This document shows, in pieces, positions 25,654-35,314 of a stretch of 64,000 nucleotides of DNA. Position 1 is the stretch's first letter; the number at the start of each line of letters is the position of its first letter. This DNA is from Mobiluncus porci (lineage in GTDB: Bacteria; Actinomycetota; Actinomycetes; Actinomycetales; Actinomycetaceae): NCBI RefSeq assembly GCF_009695935.1, contig NZ_VUMY01000001.1, positions 178,162 through 242,161 of the forward strand, in the 5' to 3' direction. Made by a program: the position numbers and the translations under genes. Below the pieces are notes generated by a model, which was not told the origin of the DNA, made no database searches, and was given only the letters and a program-made list of their open reading frames with translations.

Positions 25654-26820
25654 CTAGGCTTTATTCAACAACTCTGCGGCATATTTTCCGGCGACCGCAG
25701 CGGCGAGGAAAGCCGCGGGATCCTCGGAAAGGCTGCGTCCCATGGTTGAGAACTTAATCGGGAAATCCTCCAAGGCACCATAGAGCCCCGCGGTTTCGAC
25801 GGGACAGATCCGGTGGTGCTCACTGAGCAGGCTCATCTGGGAGGCCACTAGGGGAGCGAAGGAACTATCCGGATCCGCCAAGGGGCCCTCCACGGGGCAA
25901 TCCGCCTGGAAAACCGGCTCTACCACGTCAATTGGGGGAAGTTCCATCCAGGTCAGCATGGTCAAAGTGTGGTGGGAGATTCCGTAGTGGCGGGGGCGAG
26001 CATCCCCGCTGGACATCCTTAGCACTGCCACGGGGTGCCCTTGCAAAGCGGCCGCGACCCGCAGGGCTTCCGCTCCGGCGATACCGGAGAAGCCCCAGCG
26101 GGTGTCAGTCCCGAGATTCCCCGGGCCTTGCGTAACTACGACCGCATCAAGATCCGCCACTAAATCCGCGATAAGCAATGCCGAGGGGAGACTCACCGCC
26201 TCGTAATCACCGCCGAAAGACTGCCCGCAGGTGATTGTGGTCGCTAACAGCCCCTCCGCTTTTAACTCCGCCACGACTCTAGAGAACGCCAGCGGTAAAG
26301 CCCCGCCGTCGGTCTGGATATAGCCGATTTTCCCGTCGGGACGCCCCTGGAGGAATCCGGCCACAATCGCGGGAAGCGCCGAATGGATATCAGCTACTAA
26401 AACCGGTAAACCCTGCAGGCTGTCAGCCGCTTGCAATACGGAATGGAAGGGACTGTCGGGCTCGTCGGCCCCTAAGACAATTTTCTGGTACGGGGTGTAG
26501 CGGGCTTTCACGAGATGGCCCGGGTTCGGGAGGTCATCAAAGGGCAGCCGAGATTCATTGGCGAGAACCATGGCGGCCCCGCCCGTGCCGAGATTCTTGG
26601 CCAGCGGCGACACCTCAATCTGGACCGTGTCACCGACTCCAGCGTATCCGATCAAATCCGGATAGCAGATGGCTCGACAGGTATCCCCGGGCTGAAAACT
26701 CACGGCTGGTTCAGCGCCAATGGGCGGGGGAGCCGCGACTATTTCGCAAACCAGCAATTGATGAGGCGAACTGTAGCGCACCTCAATCACGCGGGCTTTA
26801 CGAATCATCACATTTACCAT
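25654..26820 (-). CDS. DUF3866 family protein
   Basis: 388 residues (or 384 from the ATG at 26808). The frame is intact with no signal peptide. Parts such as LVKARYTPYQKIVLGAD and VVTQGPGNLGTDTRWGFSG match my memory of the actinobacterial DUF3866 family. Gly-rich loops and a TQGPGN turn suggest a nucleotide- or sugar-binding fold, but the function is unknown. It diverges from pafBC with only 32 bp between, so both promoters overlap. It ends 20 bp before the radical SAM gene on the same strand, so these two may be an operon. Confidence 0.7.
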   Translation of the reverse strand: MVNVMIRKARVIEVRYSSPHQLLVCEIVAAPPPIGAEPAVSFQPGDTCRAICYPDLIGYAGVGDTVQIEVSPLAKNLGTGGAAMVLANESRLPFDDLPNPGHLVKARYTPYQKIVLGADEPDSPFHSVLQAADSLQGLPVLVADIHSALPAIVAGFLQGRPDGKIGYIQTDGGALPLAFSRVVAELKAEGLLATTITCGQSFGGDYEAVSLPSALLIADLVADLDAVVVTQGPGNLGTDTRWGFSGIAGAEALRVAAALQGHPVAVLRMSSGDARPRHYGISHHTLTMLTWMELPPIDVVEPVFQADCPVEGPLADPDSSFAPLVASQMSLLSEHHRICPVETAGLYGALEDFPIKFSTMGRSLSEDPAAFLAAAVAGKYAAELLNKA

Positions 26821-26840
26821 TTATATCCGAAATTGGCCCC

Positions 26841-26846
26841 TATAAT
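26841..26846 (+). promoter_or_regulatory. -10 element TATAAT of a leaderless pafBC promoter
   Basis: A consensus TATAAT ends 6 nt before the pafBC ATG, so the mRNA should start at the start codon. No Shine-Dalgarno sequence fits in the gap. Confidence 0.6.
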
Positions 26847-26852
26847 CAAAGC

Positions 26853-28931
26853 ATGGACGAGATTGATGCTTTCGATGAAGAATTCGTTCCCAACCTGACT
26901 CGCGAGATGGCCAAAGCCGCTTTCCCGGGGGAGCGGCAACTGTTTCTCCTGTGTTTTTTGAGTGAAGCCCAGCGTCCCGTCGCCACCAGTGAAATCCTCT
27001 CGCAACTGCAACGCTACCATCCCGATTTTGTTTCCAGTGAGGATGAGAGCCTGGTCGGTCCGACCGATCCGGCGGGGACTTTGATGAGTGATATCACTAA
27101 CATTAATCAGGGCGCCAAGATTATTGTCAACCGAGCTGAAGTTGGCCAAGAAGGCATCTATCAGATTAATCCTGAGTTTATGAGCGAAGAGCCGGTGCGT
27201 TTTACCGCCGCGGAAGCGTCTTGGCTGGAGGTAGGCCTGCGGTTTTTGGAAGGCGACCACACAATCCTGCTGACAAAAATTCTGGGGCTGTCTGATATCG
27301 GCAAGGAAGATATTATCGACCTCGATACGGAGCTCCGGATTCCAGGAAGTGCACAAACTTTATTTAAAGCCATTATGCAGCGAAATCCTGTCACTTTCGA
27401 TTATCGAAATATGAAAGGAACATTCACTAAAGACCTAGTTATTGAACCGTGGAAACTATATTTCCACAACGGGTATTTCTATGTGCAAGGGCATTATCCG
27501 AATGAATACTCCGGTAAATTTCGCACCTTACATCTGTCTCGCTTTGAAAGCGAGGTAACGATTAATGAAGACGTTTCATTTACCGTTCCGAATCCGATTC
27601 CTCCCATAGATTTGGATTCTCCACTCCACGAACCACTCCTGTTTGCGTTGGCCCCGAATGCCGCCCACGAACTGCGGCACCGCGCCCAGCCCGTTTCCGC
27701 CTCCGAATTCTCTGAGTTGTCTGCTGAAGTTACGGCTCATGTTCCCAAAGATTGGGAGCTTTTCAAAGTTGAAAATGCCGGTTTCTATGACTGGGTGGCG
27801 CTATTGAAAGAGTTTTTGGCTGATGCCACAGTAGTGTCACCCGCATGGTTCCGCGACAAAATCATCGCCGAAGCCTCTCAACTCAGTAAACTGCAGCCCG
27901 CCCCTGCCCCTCGCGGAAAGAAAACGGGAGGGACCCCTAAGGAAAGAAAACCATCAAAAATCTCTAAAGATAACGCTTTTCTGATGGCACAGAAGATGCG
28001 CACCTTGGCACAATTCCTGGTCGATAGAGCCAGCGACCAGCCGGTAGAAGTCTCCGCGGTCACCAAACACTTCGGTTGGGAAGAAGCCGAGGTCCGAGAC
28101 CTGGTGACGCGACTATCCCTACTTACCGCCGATGAGTTTGAGGTCGAGTACAGCCTCCAAGTTGGGTTTGTCGGTCCGGATCACAGTCTTATCTATCACG
28201 CCGGCGAGACTCCGGATTGGATTAAGTTACCGGCTATCCTCCCTGCGGATGCAATCAATTTGTTCCTCGGCCTCGAAGCCCTGTCTCGGTATGTACCCAC
28301 GCACCGGGAGGCGATTACTGCGGTGGAGAACAAGGTTGCCACCATCATTTTACAAAGCCCGGGTCTCACCTTGGTTCCGCTGGGAGTTGACACCATCAGC
28401 GCGGAGGATGGCGCCAAATTGGAGAAACTGTGGGATGCCATCGAGTCGAAGCACCTGATTGAGATGGAATACACCAATGCTGCGGATGAAAAGAAGCTGG
28501 ATAGAGCCGCTCCGGTGGCGATTCTTGCTATCAAGGACCAGATTTATCTTCAGGGTATCAAGCAAAAAGTCCGTTCCTATCCGTGGCGGTTATTTCGCCT
28601 GGAGCGGATGAATAAGATTCGTCTCCTAGAAGAATCTATTCCCGCCGCGCGACCTCGGAAAAGCGCTCATAAGCCCACGCCGGTGACAGTGCGCCTCGGG
28701 TCCGAAGCCCTGCCACAAGTCGACCAGATTCGCGAGGCCCGCGTCTTGAAACGCGAGAAGAACGGGGATTTGACCGTCGAGTTGAGCGCCTATGATGACA
28801 AATGGTTGACCCGCACTTTGCTGTCTTTTGGGAAAGACCTCCGTGCTTTCTGCGACAGCAAAGCCTTCCCCGAGATGACCGAGAAACTTCAAGAAATCGC
28901 TAAACGCGCGCTGGCGAACTATCAAGTATGA
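26853..28931 (+). CDS. pafBC: Fused PafB-PafC WYL-domain transcriptional regulator
   Basis: 692 residues holding two consecutive HTH-WYL-WCX units. Unit 1: HTH ~25-95, WYL around NPVTFDYRNMKGTF and LYFHNGYFYVQGHY. A Lys-rich linker (~350-370) joins to unit 2: HTH around DQPVEVSAVTKHFGWEE, WYL around IEMEYTNAADEKK and LAIKDQIYLQGIK. In mycobacteria PafB and PafC form a heterodimer that activates DNA-repair genes during replication stress; some actinobacteria carry them fused as here. No pafA, pup or proteasome gene is adjacent. The next gene starts 7 nt downstream. Confidence 0.9.
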   Translation: MDEIDAFDEEFVPNLTREMAKAAFPGERQLFLLCFLSEAQRPVATSEILSQLQRYHPDFVSSEDESLVGPTDPAGTLMSDITNINQGAKIIVNRAEVGQEGIYQINPEFMSEEPVRFTAAEASWLEVGLRFLEGDHTILLTKILGLSDIGKEDIIDLDTELRIPGSAQTLFKAIMQRNPVTFDYRNMKGTFTKDLVIEPWKLYFHNGYFYVQGHYPNEYSGKFRTLHLSRFESEVTINEDVSFTVPNPIPPIDLDSPLHEPLLFALAPNAAHELRHRAQPVSASEFSELSAEVTAHVPKDWELFKVENAGFYDWVALLKEFLADATVVSPAWFRDKIIAEASQLSKLQPAPAPRGKKTGGTPKERKPSKISKDNAFLMAQKMRTLAQFLVDRASDQPVEVSAVTKHFGWEEAEVRDLVTRLSLLTADEFEVEYSLQVGFVGPDHSLIYHAGETPDWIKLPAILPADAINLFLGLEALSRYVPTHREAITAVENKVATIILQSPGLTLVPLGVDTISAEDGAKLEKLWDAIESKHLIEMEYTNAADEKKLDRAAPVAILAIKDQIYLQGIKQKVRSYPWRLFRLERMNKIRLLEESIPAARPRKSAHKPTPVTVRLGSEALPQVDQIREARVLKREKNGDLTVELSAYDDKWLTRTLLSFGKDLRAFCDSKAFPEMTEKLQEIAKRALANYQV

Positions 28932-28938
28932 TGGAACT

Positions 28939-29259
28939 ATGACTTGGCTTGGAATCGTGTGGCTTTGCTTGGCAATTTTCGCCGTGGCGATGCTCGTTCT
29001 CACTCTGATTTGGCTTTTCTTCAAAGGGCGCGCCCTGTACCGTGCCGTGAGCGCGATTGAGTTCCCCGAATCGAGCGAAACCATTTCCGAGCCGAGGCCT
29101 CCCCGCGCCCCAGGTCCTACCGGTGACCCGTCCACGCTGACTTCCGCCCGCGTCGCACATCAAGACGTGAAACTGCAACGCCGCCTCAACAGGGAAAAAC
29201 GACTGGAGCGAGCCCAGGGACGCTGGGCCGATTACGGCTTGGTGGAACTGCCCCGATGA
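28939..29259 (+). CDS. Small single-pass membrane protein
   Basis: 106 residues. One N-terminal transmembrane helix (residues ~4-28, LGIVWLCLAIFAVAMLVLTL) is followed by a Pro-rich segment and a basic C-terminus (RLNREKRLERAQGR). It does not carry the TatA hinge and amphipathic pattern, although tatA/tatC occupy this position in mycobacteria. Function unknown. It overlaps helY by 4 nt and starts 7 nt after pafBC, so it is part of that operon. Confidence 0.75.
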   Translation: MTWLGIVWLCLAIFAVAMLVLTLIWLFFKGRALYRAVSAIEFPESSETISEPRPPRAPGPTGDPSTLTSARVAHQDVKLQRRLNREKRLERAQGRWADYGLVELPR

Positions 29260-31691
29260 GCCCGAAACGCAAGCGTCACCGCGAACAAAAACGCCAAGAA
29301 ACCAAACTCGCCACCCTTGATCCGGAATCTCCCGCCGGAAAATATCGCGCTTTCAAGGCTCGCCAGATTTCCCCAGAACTAGAGGAATTCCAGGGCTTGT
29401 TCGACTTTCCTCTTGATGATTTCCAAATCCAGGGCTGCCAGGTTCTAGATTCCGGAAAAGATGTTTTGGTGACGGCTCCGACCTCCGCGGGTAAAACCAT
29501 CGTGGGCCTGTACGGGATTTTTTTGGCTTTGCGTCAAGGACTCCGCCTGTTCTACACCACCCCGATTAAGGCGCTCTCCAACCAAAAATTTCAAGAACTC
29601 CAGGAGCGTTTCGGGGTGGATGAGGTGGGTCTTCTCACCGGAGACACGGTCATCAATGGGGACGCCGACATTGTGGTGATGACGACAGAAGTCCTGCGCA
29701 ACATGATCTATGCCGGATCGGATCTCTTGCGGCTCGGCTTTGTGGTCATGGATGAGGTCCACTACCTGTCAGATCATTTCCGCGGCCCGGTGTGGGAAGA
29801 AATTATCATTCACCTCGACCCGAGCGTGCGGCTGATTTCCCTGTCAGCCACGGTGTCGAATTCGCGCCAGTTCGCGGACTGGTTGTCCACTCTGCGCGGT
29901 GAAACCGTTGTGGTGGCCACGGATACCCGTCCGGTTCCCCTAGAACATTTCATGGTGACAACTAACGGCGAGATTTTTCCCCTGTTTGAGGAAGGCAAGG
30001 TAGGAGGGAATATCAATCGGGCGCTGCTGGCGGAGGCGGCACACTTGTTGATTCCCAGACGGGGAAGGATGCCGCGACGCCGCCGCGCCAACCGACCCCA
30101 GATTGCCCGTAATCTCGAAAAACAGGGGCTACTTCCCGCGATTGAGTTTATTTTTTCCCGAGTCGGCTGTGACGCGGCAGCCGCGGAACTGGTACGGGAT
30201 GGGATTCGACTCACTACCGACGAGGAGGCCGACTTGATTCGCGAGCGGGTGGAGACCTCGCTTTCGGGCTTCAATCCCGCCGATCTTTCGGCGATTAATG
30301 TTTTCGACTGGGAAGAAACATTGGCAGCAGGGGTGGCTTCCCATCATGCCGGCTTGTTGCCGATTCAAAAACAAATCGTGGAGGGACTTTTTGCTTCCGG
30401 TCTCATTCGCCTGGTATTCGCCACCGAGACTTTGGCCTTGGGAATCAATATGCCGGCGCGAACCGTGGTTTTGGAGTCATTGAACAAGTTCAACGGCTCG
30501 GATCGAGTAAATCTCACTCCCGGGGAATACACCCAGCTCACCGGTCGGGCGGGAAGGCGCGGGATAGACACCAATGGCTATGCCCTGACGCTGCTGGACC
30601 AGAAGAATCCACCCCAAGTGCTTTCAAGTCTGGCAGCGGGAAGAAGTTATCCGCTGCATTCGGCTTTTGCCCCGAACTACAACATGGCGGTAAATCTCCT
30701 CGCCAGGACGAGTTTCGAAGGCGCCCAGCGCACAGTGGAAAAGTCGTTTGCGCAATATGAAGCCCTGGGTTCTTCAAAAAAGCTCCTGGCAAACCTGAAC
30801 AAGTTTGAACAAACGAGCCTCCAGGAGAGGGAGGCCGCCAAATGCCACCGCGGGGATATCTTCGAACTTGTCGAAGAAATGCAGACGCTGACGCGGGCGG
30901 AAAAACAGGCGAAACAGCGTAAACATTCCGGAGAAAACACCCCCGTAAACCGCGCTAAAGACCGCGAGAAAATAGACCGAATTCGCGCGCGGATGAAAAC
31001 GCATCCCTGCTACACGTGTTCGGAGCGCGATGACCATTTGAACCACGCCAGACGTGCCTTGAAAGCTGAAGAACAGGCCAGCCAGACCCGTAAACGCATC
31101 GAGATGCGCACCAAGAGCCTCGCTCGCCAGTTGCGTTCCACTGTCGAGGTTTTGCAAGAACTCAACTACGTTGATGCCAACCACCACCTGACGGCGAACG
31201 GAGAGACTCTACAAGGGGTCTATAGTGAGCGGGATTTACTCGTGGTGGAGTGCCTGCAACGCGGGATTTTCAACCCGCTGAACGTCGCGGAACTCGCCGG
31301 CGCACTCTCGGTTTGTGTGGCTGAAAACCGAGGGGGAGGGCTCTCTCGCCTCATCCCCGCGAACTCCTCGCCTCGACTGGCTCGAGCCCTAGAGGAGATG
31401 GCGCGAATCAACTTCGACCTCACAAATCTTCAACAGGCCCACTATCTCGAGCCCTATGAGCTCCTGGAGACCGGTGAAGCCATGGGGCTCGTGGCTTGGT
31501 CAGCAGGTAAACCGTTGAGTGACTGCCTGGAGCTTAACGGGGGCATGGGAGCGGGAGACTTTGTCCGCGCAGTCCGCCAGGTCATAGACCTTTCTGACCA
31601 GCTTCGCAAAGTCGCCCCCACCGATTTGAGCCAGCGTTTTCGCCAGCTCAACTTGAGCCTCAAACGTGGAGTGGTCGCGTGGGATTTCTAA
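29256..31691 (+). CDS. helY: DEAD/DEAH-box RNA helicase, HelY/Ski2-like
   Basis: 811 residues. Helicase motifs: the Q-region, Walker A TAPTSAGKT, PIKALSNQK, Walker B VVMDEVHYL, motif III SLSATVSN, ATETLALGINMPART and the motif VI region QLTGRAGRRGID. A DSHCT-like C-terminal domain follows. It belongs to the Mtr4/Ski2-like group known as HelY in mycobacteria, probably acting in RNA turnover. The gene lies between a 4-nt overlap upstream and a 13-nt overlap with lnt downstream, so these genes are co-transcribed. Confidence 0.93.
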   Translation: MSPKRKRHREQKRQETKLATLDPESPAGKYRAFKARQISPELEEFQGLFDFPLDDFQIQGCQVLDSGKDVLVTAPTSAGKTIVGLYGIFLALRQGLRLFYTTPIKALSNQKFQELQERFGVDEVGLLTGDTVINGDADIVVMTTEVLRNMIYAGSDLLRLGFVVMDEVHYLSDHFRGPVWEEIIIHLDPSVRLISLSATVSNSRQFADWLSTLRGETVVVATDTRPVPLEHFMVTTNGEIFPLFEEGKVGGNINRALLAEAAHLLIPRRGRMPRRRRANRPQIARNLEKQGLLPAIEFIFSRVGCDAAAAELVRDGIRLTTDEEADLIRERVETSLSGFNPADLSAINVFDWEETLAAGVASHHAGLLPIQKQIVEGLFASGLIRLVFATETLALGINMPARTVVLESLNKFNGSDRVNLTPGEYTQLTGRAGRRGIDTNGYALTLLDQKNPPQVLSSLAAGRSYPLHSAFAPNYNMAVNLLARTSFEGAQRTVEKSFAQYEALGSSKKLLANLNKFEQTSLQEREAAKCHRGDIFELVEEMQTLTRAEKQAKQRKHSGENTPVNRAKDREKIDRIRARMKTHPCYTCSERDDHLNHARRALKAEEQASQTRKRIEMRTKSLARQLRSTVEVLQELNYVDANHHLTANGETLQGVYSERDLLVVECLQRGIFNPLNVAELAGALSVCVAENRGGGLSRLIPANSSPRLARALEEMARINFDLTNLQQAHYLEPYELLETGEAMGLVAWSAGKPLSDCLELNGGMGAGDFVRAVRQVIDLSDQLRKVAPTDLSQRFRQLNLSLKRGVVAWDF

Positions 31692-33274
31692 TCAACCTGG
31701 TAGTGGCCTTTTTTGGTGGTTGGCTGGGAAGCTATGCCTTCCCCCACTGGAATTGGTGGGTACTGTTGGGACCTTCCCTCATGGCCCTACTGTTGTCCTT
31801 GAGATATGTCGAAGAGAGACCACATCCGGCCTGGTCACGAGGTCTGGTCGGTTTCACGTGGGGGCTCGCCTTTTTTGGTGGCCAACTGACGTGGCTCACA
31901 GTTCCGGCGAGTTCCCCAGTTCCGTGGGTTGCTCTGACCATCTTGGAAGCGCTGTTTATTGCAGGATTCGGGGTGTTGTGGGGAGCGGGTGACTCGAGGC
32001 TACAGCGCAGTAAGGGGCTTTTCTGGATTTTTACCTTGCTGTGGGCTCCGGTGGCTTGGATTGCGGTGGAGCAAATTCGCGCGATTGTGCCTTTCGAGGG
32101 TTTCCCCTGGTCAAAGTTGGCTTTTGCGCTGGTAGATTCGCCTTTCGCGGCCTGGGCTCCCTGGTGCGGTAGCATCGCGGTCGGGGGAGTGGCAATGTTC
32201 GTCACCATCTGTGCCGTAGAGATATTCCATCCCTCACGGGGGCGGTGGCGCCATCCCTTCAAGGCCTTTTTTTCCATGTTCCTGGCTCTCACCTTGCGGC
32301 CGCTCATGGTGGTACTCGCCGTCGTCGCGGTGTTGTTTCCGCACTTGATTCCTGCCGGTGTCCCGACTGCTACGGGGCAGAGTCTGAAAGTGGCGGCGGT
32401 GCAGGGCAACACTCCGGGACGAACTCCACAAACCGCCTACGGCGAGCCCTATGACGTTTTGAATCATCACGTGGCGGAGTCTTTGCGGCTGCGAGAGACT
32501 CTTGGACCGGAAGAACGCGTCGATCTTGTGGTGTGGGCCGAGAACGCGGCAGATATGGATCCGCGAATCGACGCGAAGGCTGCGGCACAAATCAATAGAG
32601 TGACCGATGCGTTTGCGGCACCTCTAATTGCGGGAACCTTGGGTTTCACCAATAAGGAAATTAAAAACACCATTATCTATTGGAATAATAATGAGGCGAT
32701 AGCGACCTATTCGAAAAAACATTTGGTGCCTTTTGGTGAATATCTTCCTTGGCGGAAATATCTCGAAACTTTGGCCCCTGATTTTGCCGCCATGATTCCC
32801 GAAGATATGTCCCCGGGAAACACTAAGGCTCAGTTGAAGATTTTTGCGGGAGATAAAGACATTACCGTTGCAACTCCCATCTGTTACGAGATTGCAGATG
32901 ATGCTCTCGTTCGCGAGGCCGCAAGGGGAGCTAACTTTATTGCGCTTCCGACCTCAAATACTTTCTTCGGAGACTCCGATGAGGCCGACCAGCAACTTGC
33001 TATCGCTCGTTTCCGCGCCTTAGAACACGGTCTGGACACGGTGCAAGTTTCTACCATGGACTCTACCGCGAGGATTGATTCTCACGGGAATATCCTCGGT
33101 AAAGTGATTCCTAACTATACTGCCGGTTCATTTGTTACCGCGGTACCGCTGCGAAGTGGCGCCACCCCGGCCACCCTTTACGGGGAGATGCTCACTCGGG
33201 CAATTTTAGTTATTTTTGCAGGAGCCACTTTACTCCTGTTGGTAATGAAAGTAATAGAAAGTCGAAAGAGATGA
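31679..33274 (+). CDS. lnt: Apolipoprotein N-acyltransferase
   Basis: 531 residues, GTG start inside the end of helY. It adds the third acyl chain to lipoproteins at the cytoplasmic membrane. Five or six N-terminal membrane helices span ~1-230. The nitrilase-like domain shows the catalytic Glu in VVWAENAAD, Lys in KKHLVPFGEYLPWR and Cys in ATPICYEIADD. One C-terminal helix (~505-525) follows. In Mycobacterium tuberculosis the same region is fused to Ppm1; here the two are separate, overlapping genes. Confidence 0.95.
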   Translation: MGFLINLVVAFFGGWLGSYAFPHWNWWVLLGPSLMALLLSLRYVEERPHPAWSRGLVGFTWGLAFFGGQLTWLTVPASSPVPWVALTILEALFIAGFGVLWGAGDSRLQRSKGLFWIFTLLWAPVAWIAVEQIRAIVPFEGFPWSKLAFALVDSPFAAWAPWCGSIAVGGVAMFVTICAVEIFHPSRGRWRHPFKAFFSMFLALTLRPLMVVLAVVAVLFPHLIPAGVPTATGQSLKVAAVQGNTPGRTPQTAYGEPYDVLNHHVAESLRLRETLGPEERVDLVVWAENAADMDPRIDAKAAAQINRVTDAFAAPLIAGTLGFTNKEIKNTIIYWNNNEAIATYSKKHLVPFGEYLPWRKYLETLAPDFAAMIPEDMSPGNTKAQLKIFAGDKDITVATPICYEIADDALVREAARGANFIALPTSNTFFGDSDEADQQLAIARFRALEHGLDTVQVSTMDSTARIDSHGNILGKVIPNYTAGSFVTAVPLRSGATPATLYGEMLTRAILVIFAGATLLLLVMKVIESRKR

Positions 33275-33999
33275 CTCAGAAAACCCTGATTGCTATTCCC
33301 ACCTATAATGAATCAGAAAACTTGGAATATATTACTTCCGCGGTTTTTTCCGAGGCTCCCGAAGTGGAGATACTCATTGTTGACGATAATTCTCCAGACG
33401 GTACCGGTGAGTTAGCCGATACCTTGAGTAAGACTAACCCCAGACTCCACGTTTTGCACCGTCAAGGAAAGGAAGGGCTGGGGCCGGCCTATCTTGCCGC
33501 TTTCCAGTGGGCCAGCGAAAACGGATACACCTGGGTGGGGGAGTTCGACGCCGACGGCTCGCATCGTCCCGCGGATCTGCCTCGCTTACTGCATCTTTCG
33601 CACGGCACCACCCAACCTGACCTCGTCATTGGCTCTCGCTGGACTCGCGGGGGAGGCACAGACGGCTGGTCGAAAAGGCGCGAACTTTTGAGTCGGGCGG
33701 GAAGTTTGTATGTGAACGCAGTTCTGGGCGTAGGCGTGGCCGACACCACTGCCGGTTTTCGGGTCTATCGAGTGGATTTTTTGGATAAACTTTTAGGCAA
33801 AACTTCCATTGAGTCCAAAGGATACGGTTTCCAAATCGAAATGACCTGGAGAACGCAACGGGCTGGTGGGCGCATCAAAGAGGTGCCGATTACTTTTGTG
33901 GAACGGCGCGCCGGCACCTCAAAAATGTCCGGTTCCATCATCAAAGAGGCCTTTATAGAAGTCTTGAAGTGGCGGTGGCGAGAGCTAATTGGAAGGTAG
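33271..33999 (+). CDS. ppm1: Polyprenol monophosphomannose synthase
   Basis: 242 residues, GT2 family. It transfers mannose from GDP-mannose to polyprenyl phosphate for lipoglycan and protein mannosylation. Motifs: LIAIPTYNESENL, ILIVDDNSPDGTGE, EFDADGSHRP (the metal-binding Asp pair) and KGYGFQIEMTW with VERRAGTSKMS. There is no C-terminal membrane domain, so it is the soluble or peripheral form that works next to Lnt. It overlaps lnt by 4 nt and converges on rbpA. Confidence 0.94.
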   Translation: MTQKTLIAIPTYNESENLEYITSAVFSEAPEVEILIVDDNSPDGTGELADTLSKTNPRLHVLHRQGKEGLGPAYLAAFQWASENGYTWVGEFDADGSHRPADLPRLLHLSHGTTQPDLVIGSRWTRGGGTDGWSKRRELLSRAGSLYVNAVLGVGVADTTAGFRVYRVDFLDKLLGKTSIESKGYGFQIEMTWRTQRAGGRIKEVPITFVERRAGTSKMSGSIIKEAFIEVLKWRWRELIGR

Positions 34000-34054
34000 T
34001 GTTATGTCATTTTCCCTCTATGGAAAACTCCCAATGGGGAAGTCTCTAACGCGA

Positions 34055-34408
34055 TTAATAACCGCCGGGACGGCGGCGACCCGAACGATAGACTTCCAGA
34101 CGCTCGTCTAAGAGGATCTGGAGCTGTTCCATGGTCCGACGATCCATAAGTTGTTCCCAATGGGTTCGCTGCGGCTTAGTGGATTTTTCTTCTTGGAAAT
34201 CCTCCACACCGTTTCGGATCGCAACCTTGGAGCAAAGCGGGCATTCCCACGTGTCGGGAACTTCGGCATCAATGGCGAAAGTGATTTCGAAAGTGTGTCC
34301 GGAGGGGCAGGTGAAATCGACATTCTGGCGTTCGACAAAAACGACGCCTTCTTCAGATTCTAGAGATGTTGAACCCATGTGGGTGCCGCGGAGCGCGCGA
34401 TCTGCCAT
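34055..34408 (-). CDS. rbpA: RNA polymerase-binding protein RbpA
   Basis: 117 residues beginning MADRALRGTHMGSTSLESEE, an actinobacteria-only factor that binds sigma and stabilises the open promoter complex. The RbpA core includes CPSGHTFEITF and WECPLCSK, the cysteines of its zinc-like fold. The C-terminal sigma-interaction helix contains RRTMEQLQILLDERL. It lies in the same place as in mycobacteria, next to lnt/ppm1. An upstream AT-rich region (34440-34530) probably holds its promoter. Confidence 0.96.
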   Translation of the reverse strand: MADRALRGTHMGSTSLESEEGVVFVERQNVDFTCPSGHTFEITFAIDAEVPDTWECPLCSKVAIRNGVEDFQEEKSTKPQRTHWEQLMDRRTMEQLQILLDERLEVYRSGRRRPGGY

Positions 34409-34625
34409 TGAGAAATCCTCCTACTTTCGAAGCAATTCATTCTAGCCTATCGGAAGACTAAAAGTGCAACCAAGCGAAATCGCGGCCGGAGCCCCTGAAG
34501 CCTCAATCCGATAATATATATTATGTCATTTTAGATTTTTCTAAATTAACCCCGGACTTTCCAGATGTTTTTAGCCCCTACCCCAAAGGCAAACCAGCCG
34601 GGGCAAGCACCTTCGTTCCAGCGAA

Positions 34626-35201
34626 CTAGCTAGCGTGGCGACGGGCGCGACGCTCAGCGAGCTCGTCTCGAATCTCCGTGTTTGTGTCGTTGACATTTTC
34701 GGTCGGGAGTTCCGCCAGAGTGCCTTCAATCTCGCGCCAGACACGACCGACAGCAATTCCGAAGACACCTTGGCCGCCCTGGACCAAGTCGATTACCTCG
34801 TCCGGTGACTGGCAGGCATAGACTGAGGCTCCGTCGCTCATCAAAGTGATAGAAGCCAAGTCATCTACGCCCATGCGTCCGAGAGTCGCGATAGAGACGC
34901 GAATCTGTTGGAGGGAAACCCCCGTGTCAAGAAGTCGTTTCACTACTTTCAAAAGCAGAATGTCTCGGAAAGAATACAGCCGCTGGGATCCGGAGCCTTT
35001 TGCCCCGCGGACACTCGGTTCCACTAAACCGGTACGCGCCCAATAATCGAGCTGGCGGTAAGTAATGCCGGCGGCCTTGCAGGCGGTCGGGCCACGGAAA
35101 CCGGTTTCCTCGTCAATGACGGGAAGCACTTCACCAAAAAGCATCCCCTGTTTAATCTGGGGAACGTGGGTTTTACTGCTATCTGCCAACTCCGGCTCCA
35201 T
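34626..35201 (-). CDS. MerR-family regulator (Rv1830-like)
   Basis: About 191 residues from the ATG at 35201; a TTG 18 nt upstream is also possible. The N-terminal HTH (RGPTACKAAGITYRQLDYWA, then RLYSFRDILLLKVVKRLL) is that of the Rv1830 type that sits near garA. The C-terminal ~110 residues include a conserved TLMSDGASVYACQSPDEV segment. In mycobacteria and corynebacteria a bifunctional nuclease gene lies between this gene and ftsR; here the ~110 bp between them holds no gene. Its targets are unknown. Confidence 0.87.
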   Translation of the reverse strand: MEPELADSSKTHVPQIKQGMLFGEVLPVIDEETGFRGPTACKAAGITYRQLDYWARTGLVEPSVRGAKGSGSQRLYSFRDILLLKVVKRLLDTGVSLQQIRVSIATLGRMGVDDLASITLMSDGASVYACQSPDEVIDLVQGGQGVFGIAVGRVWREIEGTLAELPTENVNDTNTEIRDELAERRARRHAS

Positions 35202-35314
35202 TCCTCTGCTAACTTTCAATTGTGTAACTTTAGAGTAAGTCTTAGGGGGTGATTAGTCAATGACCAACGCGCCCAAACCTTGCACTTTAAGTTTAACCTA
35301 AGGTGACGGTGATT

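Noticed and set aside
28939..29259. TatA
   Set aside because: One membrane helix in the right place, but no amphipathic helix or FG hinge typical of TatA.
34500..34620. Terminator between rbpA and the second MerR gene
   Set aside because: GC-rich arms (GCCCC/GGGGC) can be paired, but the T-run lies on the wrong side for the minus-strand gene and the loop is long.
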